A DNA stretch of 64,000 nt from Natronococcus amylolyticus DSM 10524 (GTDB lineage Archaea; Halobacteriota; Halobacteria; Halobacteriales; Natrialbaceae), in assembly GCF_000337675.1 (NCBI RefSeq), contig NZ_AOIB01000043.1, forward strand, positions 28,433-92,432, read 5' to 3'. The number at the start of each line of letters is the position of its first letter. The stretch's first letter is position 1. Under the pieces are notes generated by a model. That model worked only from the letters and a program-made list of their open reading frames with translations, had not been told where the DNA came from and ran no database searches. Below are positions 19,836-28,139 of the stretch, piece by piece. The position numbers and the translations under genes are program-made.

Positions 19836-21646
19836 AGCTGGTCCTCCGTCAGTGCGAACTGACCGTTGTCGCCGCCGCTTGGCACCATCGGGTAGACGTT
19901 CGCCTGCGGATCGATGTGGACGTCGATCACGGAGGGACCGTCGTAGACGAGCGCGGCCTCGATCGTGTCGGCGACCTCGTCATAGTCGTCGATCCGAAAC
20001 CCTTCCGCGCCGAACGCCTCGGCGAGCGTGTCGAACTCGGGCATCCAGCCGTAGTCCGAAGCCGAGTGGCGTCCGTCGAAGAACGCGTCCTGCCACTGTC
20101 GGACCATCCCGATATACTCGTTGTTGAGCACGGCAACCGTGATATCCAGCTTCTCGCGGACAGCGACCGACAGTCCCTGCAGCGTCATCAGGAACGAGCC
20201 GTCGCCGTCGACGCAGACGACCTCCTGGTCGTCGTCGGCCGCGAAGCGAGCGCCGATCGCCGCCGGCAGACCGTACCCCATCGCGCCCAGCCCGTGACTC
20301 GAGACCCAGGTGCGGGGCTCGGTGTAGGTCCAGTACTGCCAGGCCCACATCTGATGTTGGCCAACGCCGGTCGTAACGACCGCACGGTCGCTCGTGGCCT
20401 CGTCCAGGGCCTCGACGACGAACTGCGGTTTGACCGGTTCGTCCTCGGGCGTGTCGTAGGCCATCGAGTAGTCGGACTTCCACTGCTGGCACTGTGCGCG
20501 CCACTTCGTCGCCTTTGGCGACTCGTCGACGGCCTCGGTCAGCTGGGAAACGACGGTGCCGGCGTCGCCGATCAACGGGTAGTCCGCGTGGATGTTCTTC
20601 GAGATCTCCGCGGGATCGATGTCGACGTGGATGATCTCGGCGTCGGGTGCGAACGTATCGATACCGCCCGTCAGGCGGTCGTCGAACCGGGTGCCGACGG
20701 CGACCATCGTATCGCAGTGGGTGATCGCCATGTTGGCGTAGCCGGTACCGTGCATCCCCGCACCCTCGAGTGCGAGCTCGTGGTCCTCGGGGAAGGCACC
20801 GGTTCCGGGCATCGTCGTGACGACCGGGATCTCGTGTTCGATCGCGAACTCGCGACAGACCTCTGCGGCGTCGCCCTTGATCACGCCCCCGCCCAGCAGC
20901 ATGATCGGACGGCTGGCGTTCTCGACGCGTTCGGCCGCGGCCGCGACGATCTCGGGGTCCGCTCGCTCCTGGACCTCGTAAGTGTCGGGCGTCCGCGGCT
21001 CGTCAGGTTCGCGGTCGGTTTCGGCGTTCGTGACGTCCTTGGGCAGATCGACCAGCGTCGGCCCCGGTCGCCCCTCGCTCGCGAGCGCGAACGCCTCGCT
21101 AACGTCCGTACCGACCCGATCGGGCTCGCTCGAGAAGGTGTTGGTCTTCGTGACCGGCATCGTGACGCCGGTGGTGTCGGTCTCCTGGAAGGCGTCGTTG
21201 CCGACGAACTCCGTCGGCACCTGGCCGGTCAGTGCGACGACCGGATCCGAATCCATGTCGGCGTCGGCCAGCCCGGTGACGAGATTCGTCGCGCCCGGTC
21301 CCGACGTCGCCAGGCAGATGCCCGGCTCCCCGGAGACGATGCCGTAGGCGTCGGCCGCGTGAGAGGCCCCCTGCTCGTGGGCCATCGTCACGTGGTGAAT
21401 CTCGGAGTCGTACAGCGCGTCGTAGACGGGCATGATCGCGCCGCCCTGCACGCCGAAGGCGTGCTCGACGCCCGCGTTCTCGAGTGCGCGAACGACGGAT
21501 TCGGCGCCCGTCGTGACGGGGGTCGGCTGGGCGTCGGTCGCCGGCTCGACGTCTTTGGTCGGGGCCGTCTCCGCCGACTCCTCCTGCGTCTCCTGGTCGT
21601 CGTGCTGTTCCTCGGTCGCGGTAACCGGTGGTGCGCGTTCGCTCAT
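19832..21646 (-). CDS. ilvB: Acetolactate synthase large subunit
   Basis: 604 residues with an extra acidic N-terminal tail of about 45 residues. Thiamine-diphosphate enzyme motifs: FGVQGGAIMPVYDALY, HEQGASHAADAYG, ATSGPGATNLVTG, GDGSFLMTLQGLSVAVREKL and VLNNEYIGMVRQWQ. It condenses pyruvate with pyruvate or 2-oxobutyrate, the entry step to valine, leucine and isoleucine. A strong SD (AGGAGGT) precedes the ATG, and a 17-codon ORF ends on it (ATGA). The promoter lies 240 bp upstream behind a leader with small ORFs. Confidence 0.97.
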   Translation of the reverse strand: MSERAPPVTATEEQHDDQETQEESAETAPTKDVEPATDAQPTPVTTGAESVVRALENAGVEHAFGVQGGAIMPVYDALYDSEIHHVTMAHEQGASHAADAYGIVSGEPGICLATSGPGATNLVTGLADADMDSDPVVALTGQVPTEFVGNDAFQETDTTGVTMPVTKTNTFSSEPDRVGTDVSEAFALASEGRPGPTLVDLPKDVTNAETDREPDEPRTPDTYEVQERADPEIVAAAAERVENASRPIMLLGGGVIKGDAAEVCREFAIEHEIPVVTTMPGTGAFPEDHELALEGAGMHGTGYANMAITHCDTMVAVGTRFDDRLTGGIDTFAPDAEIIHVDIDPAEISKNIHADYPLIGDAGTVVSQLTEAVDESPKATKWRAQCQQWKSDYSMAYDTPEDEPVKPQFVVEALDEATSDRAVVTTGVGQHQMWAWQYWTYTEPRTWVSSHGLGAMGYGLPAAIGARFAADDDQEVVCVDGDGSFLMTLQGLSVAVREKLDITVAVLNNEYIGMVRQWQDAFFDGRHSASDYGWMPEFDTLAEAFGAEGFRIDDYDEVADTIEAALVYDGPSVIDVHIDPQANVYPMVPSGGDNGQFALTEDQL

Positions 21647-21696
21647 CGATTACCTCCTGTCGCCTCTCGGCGGTCCGGTGCGCTTGCTGGTGTCAT
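21643..21696 (-). CDS. 17-residue upstream ORF coupled to ilvB
   Basis: ATG 21696 encodes MTPASAPDRREATGGNR and its TGA overlaps the ilvB ATG (ATGA). The ilvB Shine-Dalgarno lies inside its last codons, so its translation should influence initiation at ilvB. No similarity recognised. It could be an incidental ORF, but the exact overlap is the same coupling arrangement used by real genes in this operon. Confidence 0.4.
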   Translation of the reverse strand: MTPASAPDRREATGGNR

Positions 21697-21765
21697 CTGG
21701 TAGGTTGCTGGTCGCTCGGTGGTCGGTGCGACGGATACGGGCCGGGGTCGAGGAAGGAGTTGGTG

Positions 21766-21783
21766 AGGGGCTAGTCGGCCCCT
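21766..21783 (-). promoter_or_regulatory. Hairpin overlapping leader-ORF stop in ilvB 5' leader
   Basis: A perfect 6-bp stem AGGGGC / GCCCCT with a six-base loop. The stop codon of the 28-codon leader ORF (21771-21773) is in it. A ribosome finishing the leader would melt it. There is no following T-tract, so a classic intrinsic attenuator is not shown. Confidence 0.4.
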
Positions 21784-21857
21784 ACAATACGAATGCGAGC
21801 GAGCGCGCTGCCGCCGGTGTCGCGAGTGCGAACCGATGGTCGAGCGCGATCCGTCAT
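21771..21857 (-). CDS. Candidate leader peptide of the ilv operon (28 aa)
   Basis: ATG 21857 lies about 30 bp downstream of the strongest promoter in the ilvB upstream region, so it would be the first (leaderless) ORF on the ilv transcript. It encodes 28 residues, Arg/Thr-rich at first and ending ALARIRIVGAD, with Leu, Ile, Ile and Val clustered before the stop. The stop lies inside a hairpin. The layout recalls bacterial ilv attenuation leaders. This is inference from position, not homology. Confidence 0.4.
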   Translation of the reverse strand: MTDRARPSVRTRDTGGSALARIRIVGAD

Positions 21858-21883
21858 TACTCCACTGGTAGGCGGGGCAACCA

Positions 21884-21897
21884 GTATAATAGTTTCG
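21884..21897 (-). promoter_or_regulatory. BRE/TATA promoter of the ilvB operon
   Basis: On the minus strand CGAAACTATTATACT is a near-ideal haloarchaeal BRE plus TATA box. It lies 240 bp before ilvB and about 30 bp before the leader ORF ATG, predicting a 5' leader of about 215 nt. Confidence 0.65.
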
Positions 21898-21972
21898 TCC
21901 CGGGCAACGCTGGCGGGAACGACGGCGCGATAGCCGGGGCTCCCGGCCGGTGGCAAACGAGGGAGCCATCCC

Positions 21973-23200
21973 TCAGATCTGCACCTCCTCTCGCTGGCGC
22001 TCGACGCCAGCCTCCTTGGCGAACCGCTCTAAGTCCTCGACCGTGATGCGGCGCTTCTCGGCGCCATAGTCCTTGACACGGCGCGTTACCGTTCGCACCT
22101 CGTCGTCGGTGGGCACGTACCCGCGCTCCTCGAGGCGTTCGCGGACCGAGTGGGTCCCGGTGTGTTTCCCCATGACCAGTCGGCGCGTCGCGCCGACCAT
22201 TTCGGGGGTCATGACGCCGGGTTCGAAGGTGTCCGAGTTCTCGATGACGCCCGCGGCGTGGATGCCGCTCTCGTGGGAGAAGGCGTTGTCGCCGACGACG
22301 GGCTTGTTCCCCGGCGTTTCGATCGAACTCTTCTCCTCGACGAGCTCCGAGAGCTCCATGATGCGGGTCGTGTCGATACCCGTATCGCACTGGTAGACCG
22401 ATTCGACGGCCATCACGAACTCCTCGTAGGCGGCGTTGCCGGCCCGCTCGCCGATCGAGTTGACCGAGACCTGTGCCTGGTCGGCACCTGCCTCGATCCC
22501 CGACAGGGCGTTGGCGGTCGCCAGTCCGAAGTCGTCGTGGGTGTGGACGTCGACCCGCGCGTCCGTGTGGGCACAGACCTTCTCGATCATCATCCGGAAC
22601 CGGTTCGGCGTGGCGACGCCGCAGGTGTCCGGGATGTTGATCCAGTCCGTTCCCGCCTCCGAGACGGCTTCGATCACGTCGATCAGGAACGCCTCGTCCG
22701 TCCGGGTCGCATCCATCGGTGAGAACATGCAGGTCGCTCCTGCCTCCGTGATCCGTTCGACCGACTCGACGGCGCGCTGTACCACGTCTTCGCGGGTCGC
22801 GTGCATCGAGTCCTCGATCTGGACGTCGCTGGTGCTGACGAACGTGTGCACCATCTCGACGCCGGAATCAAGTGCGGCTTCGATGTCGTCGTCGACGACG
22901 CGGGCCAGCCCGCAGGTGGTCGTCGACGTCGAGGACGCGATATCCCTGACCGCCTCGAACTCGGCCTCGGAGTTGACGGGGAACCCAGCCTCGATGACGT
23001 GGGTACCCATCTCGTCCAGAACGGCGGCGATCTCGCGTTTGTCGTCGTAGGAAAACGACGTGCCGGGCGACTGTTCGCCGTCCCGCAGCGTCGTATCGAA
23101 GACACGTGCTGACTCGATTTCGTCAGTGGAATCTAACGTGCCCTGGAAGAACTCGACCCCCCTGACTGGTGTCAGAGGTCGGGTTGCCTTGTGAAGACAT
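21973..23200 (-). CDS. leuA: 2-isopropylmalate synthase / (R)-citramalate synthase family, one apparent frameshift
   Basis: About 408 residues if one base is removed. The body is canonical: FDTTLRDGEQSPGTSFSYDD, HVIEAGFPVNSEAEFEAV, VDVHTHDDFGLATANALSG, SVNSIGERAGNAAYEE and ESGIHAAGVIE. Upstream of Val-Phe-Asp the frame stays open but has no start codon. The only ATG with a matching promoter is 23200 (TATATAAA at 23227-23234), one frame off. The frames meet in a run of six C (23157-23162); with five, the protein would begin MSSQGNPTSDTSQGVEFFQG and read through. It catalyses acetyl-CoA condensation with 2-oxoisovalerate; citramalate or homocitrate synthase activity is an alternative. Confidence 0.9.
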
Positions 23201-23640
23201 TGTATCCGATCCGAGGATCGACGACGTATATAAACCTGACGCTGCCCGCGTGATGGGACGACGTGTCAACCTTCGCAAAGCTCCGCTGAGAGGAGAAAAC
23301 CGCAAGACATCAACGACCTATTATCCAACAGATAGCCTATTATCATACTACTCGATCCGGGAGTCGACTCCGAAATCCCTCGCCCGATCCGCTACAATCC
23401 ACCCAAATATGCTCGAAAAGAATTCGGTTCGGCTGGCGCGCGCTTCCCGGTGGACGGTCGGTCAGTAAGAAACCACCACGCGGAACGGATTTAGACTATC
23501 GTCCAGTTGTTCGTATATTTCGAGACATAAGTCGAGAGAAGAACAGTCTCCCGGGACGAACCGACCCGTTACCGACGGGGATTCGTACGTGTTGCAGCTT
23601 CGCCCGGTCCAGGAGACCCCCTCGCTCGGAGTCAGAGCGG
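23201..23640. promoter_or_regulatory. leuA promoter and upstream control region
   Basis: Contains the minus-strand TATA box TATATAAA (23227-23234) giving a leaderless leuA start at 23200. Further upstream, CCTATTATC is repeated at 23317-23325 and 23336-23344 (19-bp offset), with TATC-CAACA-GATA symmetry between them. These could be operator sites for an Lrp-type regulator such as the one encoded next door. I see no gene in the remaining AT-richer sequence up to 23640. Confidence 0.5.
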
Positions 23641-24234
23641 TCACTCGAGGGCATCCCGGTGAGACTCGTACCGACTCAGGTATCGATCCTCGCAGGAAGA
23701 ACAGCAGAACGTCTTGATCTCGCCGTCGACCGTCGCCGTCACGCCGTCGCCGGTGACCTGCTTTCCGCAGACGACACACTCGAGGGCGAACCCGGTTGCC
23801 GAGAGCGCAGCGATGCGGGCCGACCGGTTGAGCAGTGTGACATCGTAGCCCGACAGCGAGGCAAGGTCGATCTCCCGGGCGAGCCACGAGCGGATGTCGC
23901 CGTCGGCGATCGTCGCGTGGACGAGGACGCGGCCGTCCACCCCCTCGAGGACGCGCTCGACGCCCTCGAGTTCGCCCGCGGCTGTGTAGACCTCGTCGAC
24001 CGCCTCGGGAGCGGGCTCGAGGTCGACCAGTACCGAGACCTCGCCGTGGAGTCGCTCGCGGTCGACGTCGATCGTAAACCCTTGGATGATCCCCTGGCTC
24101 TCGAGCCGGGCGATCCGATCCGAGACCGCCGGCGGCGTCAGGTCGACCCGGTCGGCGATCTCCTTGTACGGCCGCCGGGCGTCGGTCGCCAGCAACTCGA
24201 GGATCTCGAGGTCCGTCTCGTCGAGCTCACGCAT
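23641..24234 (-). CDS. Lrp/AsnC-family regulator with C-terminal TRASH metal-binding domain
   Basis: 197 residues. The N-terminal HTH (LDETDLEILELLATDARRPY and KEIADRVDLTPPAVSDRIARLE) is AsnC type. A ligand/oligomerisation region follows. The C-terminus has C-V-V-C-G ... F-C-C-S-S-C-E-D-R, the TRASH zinc-ribbon-like domain that binds copper or other heavy metals. In haloarchaea such proteins control copper export or metal homeostasis. Here the nearest gene is leuA downstream on the same strand; the copper genes of this window are far away (58445-61723). Confidence 0.92.
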   Translation of the reverse strand: MRELDETDLEILELLATDARRPYKEIADRVDLTPPAVSDRIARLESQGIIQGFTIDVDRERLHGEVSVLVDLEPAPEAVDEVYTAAGELEGVERVLEGVDGRVLVHATIADGDIRSWLAREIDLASLSGYDVTLLNRSARIAALSATGFALECVVCGKQVTGDGVTATVDGEIKTFCCSSCEDRYLSRYESHRDALE

Positions 24235-24313
24235 GAGCGTAGCTTAGGAGGCCTGCGTCAAGAGTGTACCGCGGAAGCGAACGTTTTTCTCGTCGCGCTT
24301 CGAGGGGGTCGGT

Positions 24314-24604
24314 ATGAGCGATTTCGACCTCGACCTGCGGACCGTCGAGGAACACATCGACGAGGAGTTCGAACTCGACGGTGAAATCGTCCTCGGCGTC
24401 CTCGACGGAACGACGCCGTCCTCGGAGTGGCTCGAGGCGGTTTCGACGGGGAACGTCCTCGTTCTCTGTGTCGACGGCGAGGTCAACGAACTCGCCTCCG
24501 GCTTCGCCCGCGACGTCAAGGAGTCGGGCGGGAACCTCATCCACTTCCGCGGTTTTCTGGTCGTCACGCCGCCGGGAATCGACGTCAACACCGATCGACT
24601 GTAA
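24314..24604 (+). CDS. Conserved haloarchaeal protein (DUF5779-like)
   Basis: 96 residues, a single small acidic domain: MSDFDLDLRTVEEHIDEEFE, then LDGEIVLGVLDGTTPSSEWL and VLVLCVDGEVNELASGFARD with HFRGFLVVTPPGI at the end. Alternating strands and helices suggest a compact alpha/beta fold. I believe it matches the haloarchaeal family DUF5779; no function is known. Divergent from the Lrp/TRASH regulator. Confidence 0.8.
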   Translation: MSDFDLDLRTVEEHIDEEFELDGEIVLGVLDGTTPSSEWLEAVSTGNVLVLCVDGEVNELASGFARDVKESGGNLIHFRGFLVVTPPGIDVNTDRL

Positions 24605-24703
24605 CGCTCCGGATCGGAGTCGAGATCCGAGTTTCCGATCGGATTCGAATCGTACGAAAACAGTGGGTTTCGGCATCGAGTCAGCTGACAGCGTTCGAGG
24701 GAG

Positions 24704-25195
24704 TCAGGCCTCGAGCTCGTCGTAGTCGAACTGCTCACCGTACTCCGAGAGGGTGTCGAGTTCGTCCTGTTCCTCGCGCAGCGTCTCCTCGAGCGTGTCG
24801 GCGGCGTCATCCATCCCGAGCTGGTCGGCCATCGGAATGAGGTTGCCGTAGACGGCAATCTCGTAGTGTTCGCTCTTCTGTCCGGCGGCGATGTTGAACC
24901 GGTCGGTGGCCTCCTCGCTCGGGTCCTTGCTCATGAACTCCTCGTGAGCTTCGATCATCCCCTCGACGACAGGGTCCTCCTCTGCCTCGGCCTCGGCGTC
25001 GAGCTGGTCGAACACCTGTTCGATGCGATCGACGTGTGTCTGGGTCTCCTCGCGATGTTCGGCGAATCCGCTCTCGAGCTCCTCGTTCGAGGACGTCTCC
25101 TCGAGTTCATCGAGGGCGTCGACGAGGCGCTGTTCGGTGTAGTAGGCGTGTTTCAGTCCTTCGACGAAGAGATCCTCTGTTGTGTCGATGGTCAT
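24704..25195 (-). CDS. Ferritin-like DUF892 (YciE/YciF) protein
   Basis: 163 residues from ATG 25195; the longer frame upstream is a shadow. Begins TTEDLFVEGLKHAYYTEQRL and continues as a four-helix bundle with ferritin-like acidic/His positions (FAEHREETQTHVDRIEQVF; SEHYEIAVYGNLIPMADQLG; EETLREEQDELDTL). The DUF892 family is linked to stress responses. Metal binding is inferred from the E-x6-Y and E-x2-H pattern. Stands alone. Confidence 0.9.
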   Translation of the reverse strand: MTIDTTEDLFVEGLKHAYYTEQRLVDALDELEETSSNEELESGFAEHREETQTHVDRIEQVFDQLDAEAEAEEDPVVEGMIEAHEEFMSKDPSEEATDRFNIAAGQKSEHYEIAVYGNLIPMADQLGMDDAADTLEETLREEQDELDTLSEYGEQFDYDELEA

Positions 25196-25330
25196 GGGTT
25201 CTCCGTCGGGACGGAGTCCGCTGGGGCGAATAAGCCCCGTGCCTGCGTGTTGCAGGCTCCGTCGCGAGGGGCCGTTCGCGGCCACTCTTGGCGCGCAGGC
25301 GTGCGAGTGCGAGACGAGAAGAGCGGGGTA

Positions 25331-25621
25331 CTACTCGCGGCCCCCCTGCTTTCTGAAGACGGCGCTTCCGTCCTGCTCGACGGTGATTCGGTACCCCTCG
25401 TAGGAGAAGGTGATCTCGGCCTCCGCGGCGGGAACGGGCGGATCCGAAAAGATGTGCTCGAGGACGTGGTCGATACAGCCGTACAACGGCGTCAGTTCCT
25501 CGGTCTCGACGTCCTCGAGTTCGGCGACGGTTCGGGCGACGCTCACGTTTGGGTCGGCTTCGTCGACGTCGAAGGTCCGGTAGACGGCGCTTTCGTCGTC
25601 GCTTTGTGATTGATCTGGCAC
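25331..25621 (-). CDS. Stand-alone HalOD1 output-domain protein
   Basis: 96 residues. VSVARTVAELEDVETEELTP then LYGCIDHVLEHIF and AEITFSYEGYRITVEQDGSAVF match the halobacterial output domain 1, usually found at the end of haloarchaeal two-component response proteins. Here it is alone without a receiver. Function unknown, signalling presumed from the family. Confidence 0.85.
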   Translation of the reverse strand: MPDQSQSDDESAVYRTFDVDEADPNVSVARTVAELEDVETEELTPLYGCIDHVLEHIFSDPPVPAAEAEITFSYEGYRITVEQDGSAVFRKQGGRE

Positions 25622-25663
25622 ATTCGAACTCTCGTGCCGACTGGGCTGAAGGAACTTCGCCGT

Positions 25664-26362
25664 TCAGTTGCAGGCACTGCCCGATCGAAACGTCAGCCAG
25701 TGACCGTCCGAATCGCGGACGACGACCTCCTCGTCCGTCTCCCGTTCGACTCGAGCGACGCGATCCTCGATCGCCGCGAGCGCCGCGTTCGGATCGTCGG
25801 TCTCGAACCCGAGATCGACGTGGACGCCGCCGCGGCCGTCGGCGATCCCGAGGTGGGGCTCCCAGAGCTCGAGGGCCATCGGGCCGTTCAGCCGTACCCG
25901 TTTTCGGTCGTCGCCAACGTCGACGGTCCGAAAACCAAGCGCCTCGTAGAACTCGCGGGCCCGCTCGAGGGACTCGACCTCGAGGACGACCTCGAACAGG
26001 CCGTCGATCCCCGGCCCCGCGACGTCGCGCTGGCCGAGTTCGACGCAGTTTCCGTCGGGGTCGTACAGATACAGCGATCGCGAGGATCCAAACTGCGCCT
26101 CCTCGAGGTCGTACTCGGCGCTCAGACGGTCCCACCACTCGTCATACTCCGCGGCGGGAATCGAGAGGGCGTAGTGGGTGTGGAGCCCGCCTCGCGGAAC
26201 CGCCTCGGGTCGCCGGAGGACGAGGTCGGTCTCGCCCGCAGCCAAGACGACCTCGTTCTCGCCGTCCGCGCGGACGGGCAGGGACAGCGTCTCCGCGTAG
26301 AACCGCCGTGCCGGCTCGAGATACTTGACCTCGAGGGCGAGCCAGGAGAGCCCGGTGAGCAT
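25664..26362 (-). CDS. VOC-family protein with two glyoxalase/extradiol-dioxygenase-like modules
   Basis: 232 residues from ATG 26362. Each half has the beta-alpha-beta-beta-beta VOC module: LTGLSWLALEVKYLEPARRF with LYLYDPDGNCVELGQRD, and GLFEVVLEVESLERAREFYE with VRDSDGHWLTFRSGS. His in LHTHYALSIP, Glu in NCVELGQ and His in GGVHVDLGFE could be metal ligands, as in catechol 2,3-dioxygenase-like enzymes. The substrate is not evident from context. Confidence 0.85.
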   Translation of the reverse strand: MLTGLSWLALEVKYLEPARRFYAETLSLPVRADGENEVVLAAGETDLVLRRPEAVPRGGLHTHYALSIPAAEYDEWWDRLSAEYDLEEAQFGSSRSLYLYDPDGNCVELGQRDVAGPGIDGLFEVVLEVESLERAREFYEALGFRTVDVGDDRKRVRLNGPMALELWEPHLGIADGRGGVHVDLGFETDDPNAALAAIEDRVARVERETDEEVVVRDSDGHWLTFRSGSACN

Positions 26363-26523
26363 GGGCACACCTACTCGGGGCGGGGGCATAGAAGCGTCGC
26401 CGCGGCGAGTTCGGCGGTGTCTGGAACGGTGCGGAGGCGGCTCGGCACGGAGCGGTCGGCGTCGAACCGGCGGAATCGACGGCTTCGTCCAGGTTTATGA
26501 CGCGAGCGAGCGTACCGCCGTCC

Positions 26524-27207
26524 ATGCCATTTCGCGTCGACGAGCGCTCGACCGAGTTCGCGGAGATCGATCGGTTCGACGGCGGCGTCGGCTGGATCGC
26601 CCACCCCGACGAGGAGATGCAGCGGGCCAGCCACGCCCTCGAGCACGAGGGCGAGGTATGGGTGATCGACCCCGTCGACGCCGAGGGGGTCGACGCCCTT
26701 CTCGCGGAGTTCGGCGAGGTCCGCGGCGTCGTCGTCACGCTGGATCGACACGCGCGCGACGCGGCCGACGTCGCGAACCGCCACGACGTCCCGGTGTACC
26801 TCCCGGCGTTCTTCGAGGGCGTCTCCGAGGAGCTCGAGGCGCCCGTCGTTCGCTTCGGCGACGAACTCGCCGACACGGGGTTCAAGGCTCGGACGGTCGT
26901 CGACAGCCGGTTCTGGCAGGAGGTCGCCCTCTACGATCCCGACCGGCGAACGCTGGTCGTTTCGGAGTCGGTCGGCACCGCGGACTACTTCCTCGCCATG
27001 GGGGAACGTCTCGGGGTCCACCCGATGCGGCGGGCGATCCCGCCGCGGGACGCTCTCGGCGACCTCGCCCCCGACCGCGTGCTCGTCGGCCACGGCGCTG
27101 GCGTGTTGACCGACGCGACGACGGCCCTCGAGACCGCCCTCTCTCAGTCCCGAACGCGGGCCCCGCTGCTGTACGCCAAGACGGGACGAAAGCTGTTGCC
27201 GTTCTGA
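26524..27207 (+). CDS. MBL-fold-like protein without the canonical metal motif
   Basis: 227 residues from ATG 26524. Topology resembles metallo-beta-lactamase-fold proteins: GEVWVIDPVDAEGVDALLAE, GVVVTLDRHARDAADVANRH, and RVLVGHGAGVLTDATTALE near the end. The metal motif H-x-H-x-D-H is replaced by D-R-H-A-R-D-A-A-D, retaining one His and two Asp. It may bind metal differently or have lost activity. Followed 40 bp later by a JAMM-like gene on the same strand. Confidence 0.7.
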   Translation: MPFRVDERSTEFAEIDRFDGGVGWIAHPDEEMQRASHALEHEGEVWVIDPVDAEGVDALLAEFGEVRGVVVTLDRHARDAADVANRHDVPVYLPAFFEGVSEELEAPVVRFGDELADTGFKARTVVDSRFWQEVALYDPDRRTLVVSESVGTADYFLAMGERLGVHPMRRAIPPRDALGDLAPDRVLVGHGAGVLTDATTALETALSQSRTRAPLLYAKTGRKLLPF

Positions 27208-27247
27208 TGGGATACAGCTAACTGTCGCGGGCCCGTACGAGTACGGC

Positions 27248-27670
27248 GTGGTCTACGTCACCCGCGCCCTGGTCGAGGTGTTGCTCGAGCTGGCCGAGGA
27301 CGCCGATCCGGACCGGGTCCGGACCGGGGTCTCGATGACGCCAGCCGGCGAGCTCGAGGGAGCCGAGGGGCTTCCACCCGAGACGCCGGTCTTTACTGAC
27401 TTCTTCCTGCCCGACCCCGGGAACGCGGTCAACGCGGTGTTCGGCGTCGACCTCTCGACGCCGGCCCGACAGGCCCAGGGCCAGTTCGTCTCCCATCCCG
27501 TGCGGGAACTCGAGGTGACGAAACGCGACGACCTCGCACAGGTGGTCTTCGTCGCCGTTCCGCCCTGGGAGATCGACGAGGCGTCGTTCGGCGCCTTCGA
27601 TCGGTTCGGCGAGCGCCAGCCACTCGAGATCCTCGACGCTCGGGCGCCCGAGCGAGAACTCCGGGACTGA
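27248..27670 (+). CDS. JAMM/MPN-like small protein with incomplete metal motif
   Basis: 140 residues. VTRALVEVLLELAEDADPDRV at the N-terminus and FVSHPVRELEVTKRDDLAQV then VVFVAVPPWEI resemble the MPN/JAMM core, H-x-H-P-x(6-7)-[ST]-x2-D. The first His of the motif is Val here, leaving His-Pro and Thr-x2-Asp. A non-catalytic MPN-fold protein is the best reading, from pattern only. It follows the MBL-like gene and may be co-transcribed. Confidence 0.6.
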   Translation: MVYVTRALVEVLLELAEDADPDRVRTGVSMTPAGELEGAEGLPPETPVFTDFFLPDPGNAVNAVFGVDLSTPARQAQGQFVSHPVRELEVTKRDDLAQVVFVAVPPWEIDEASFGAFDRFGERQPLEILDARAPERELRD

Positions 27671-27722
27671 ACATTCAGGACTGAGCACCGGCGGATCGAG
27701 CCCGCTCCGACGAGGTGCGGCG

Positions 27723-27932
27723 CTACTCGAGGTAGCCCAGTCCGCGGAGCTGTTCGGTGATCTCCTCGAACTCGGCCTCGGTCAGCTCGCCCTGTCGCTG
27801 GTGCTGGATGACGATGCTTCGGAGCAGAAACCGGACCAGGTCGCTGGTGCTCTGGAAACTCGTCCCCTCGATCGTTTCGTCAACGCGATCTGCCAGATCC
27901 TTCGGGATCGAAACCGTGGTGTACTCGACCAT
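27723..27932 (-). CDS. Ribbon-helix-helix (CopG-type) regulator
   Basis: 69 residues. Starts with the strand VEYTTVSIPKDLADRVDETI, then STSDLVRFLLRSIVIQHQRQ, the classic ribbon-helix-helix fold, and a short acidic helical tail. It probably binds DNA as a dimer; target unknown. It converges with the JAMM-like gene. Confidence 0.9.
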   Translation of the reverse strand: MVEYTTVSIPKDLADRVDETIEGTSFQSTSDLVRFLLRSIVIQHQRQGELTEAEFEEITEQLRGLGYLE

Positions 27933-28139
27933 ACGAGATACTCCGCCGCGGTCCCCAAAGACGTGTCGCCGCTCGACGGCTCGTTTCTCGGAGACGGGCA
28001 GACGACGGCTCGCCTCTTACGGCCCGCCACGGCTCGATGGCGCGGGGTGTGGAGGCGAGCCACACACGTCGTTCGGAAACTACCGGATCGCCGACCGTCT
28101 CCGTAGCGGTTTTGATATGTGGCGTTCTACTGGCAACGT

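Noticed and set aside
19916-21703. 595-codon frame opposite ilvB
   Set aside because: Antisense shadow; ilvB has all ThDP-enzyme motifs.
23123-23200. Short ORF MSSQGNPTSDTSQGG... as a genuine leader peptide of leuA
   Set aside because: It is more simply the LeuA N-terminus before a homopolymer miscall; no start codon exists for LeuA in its own frame.
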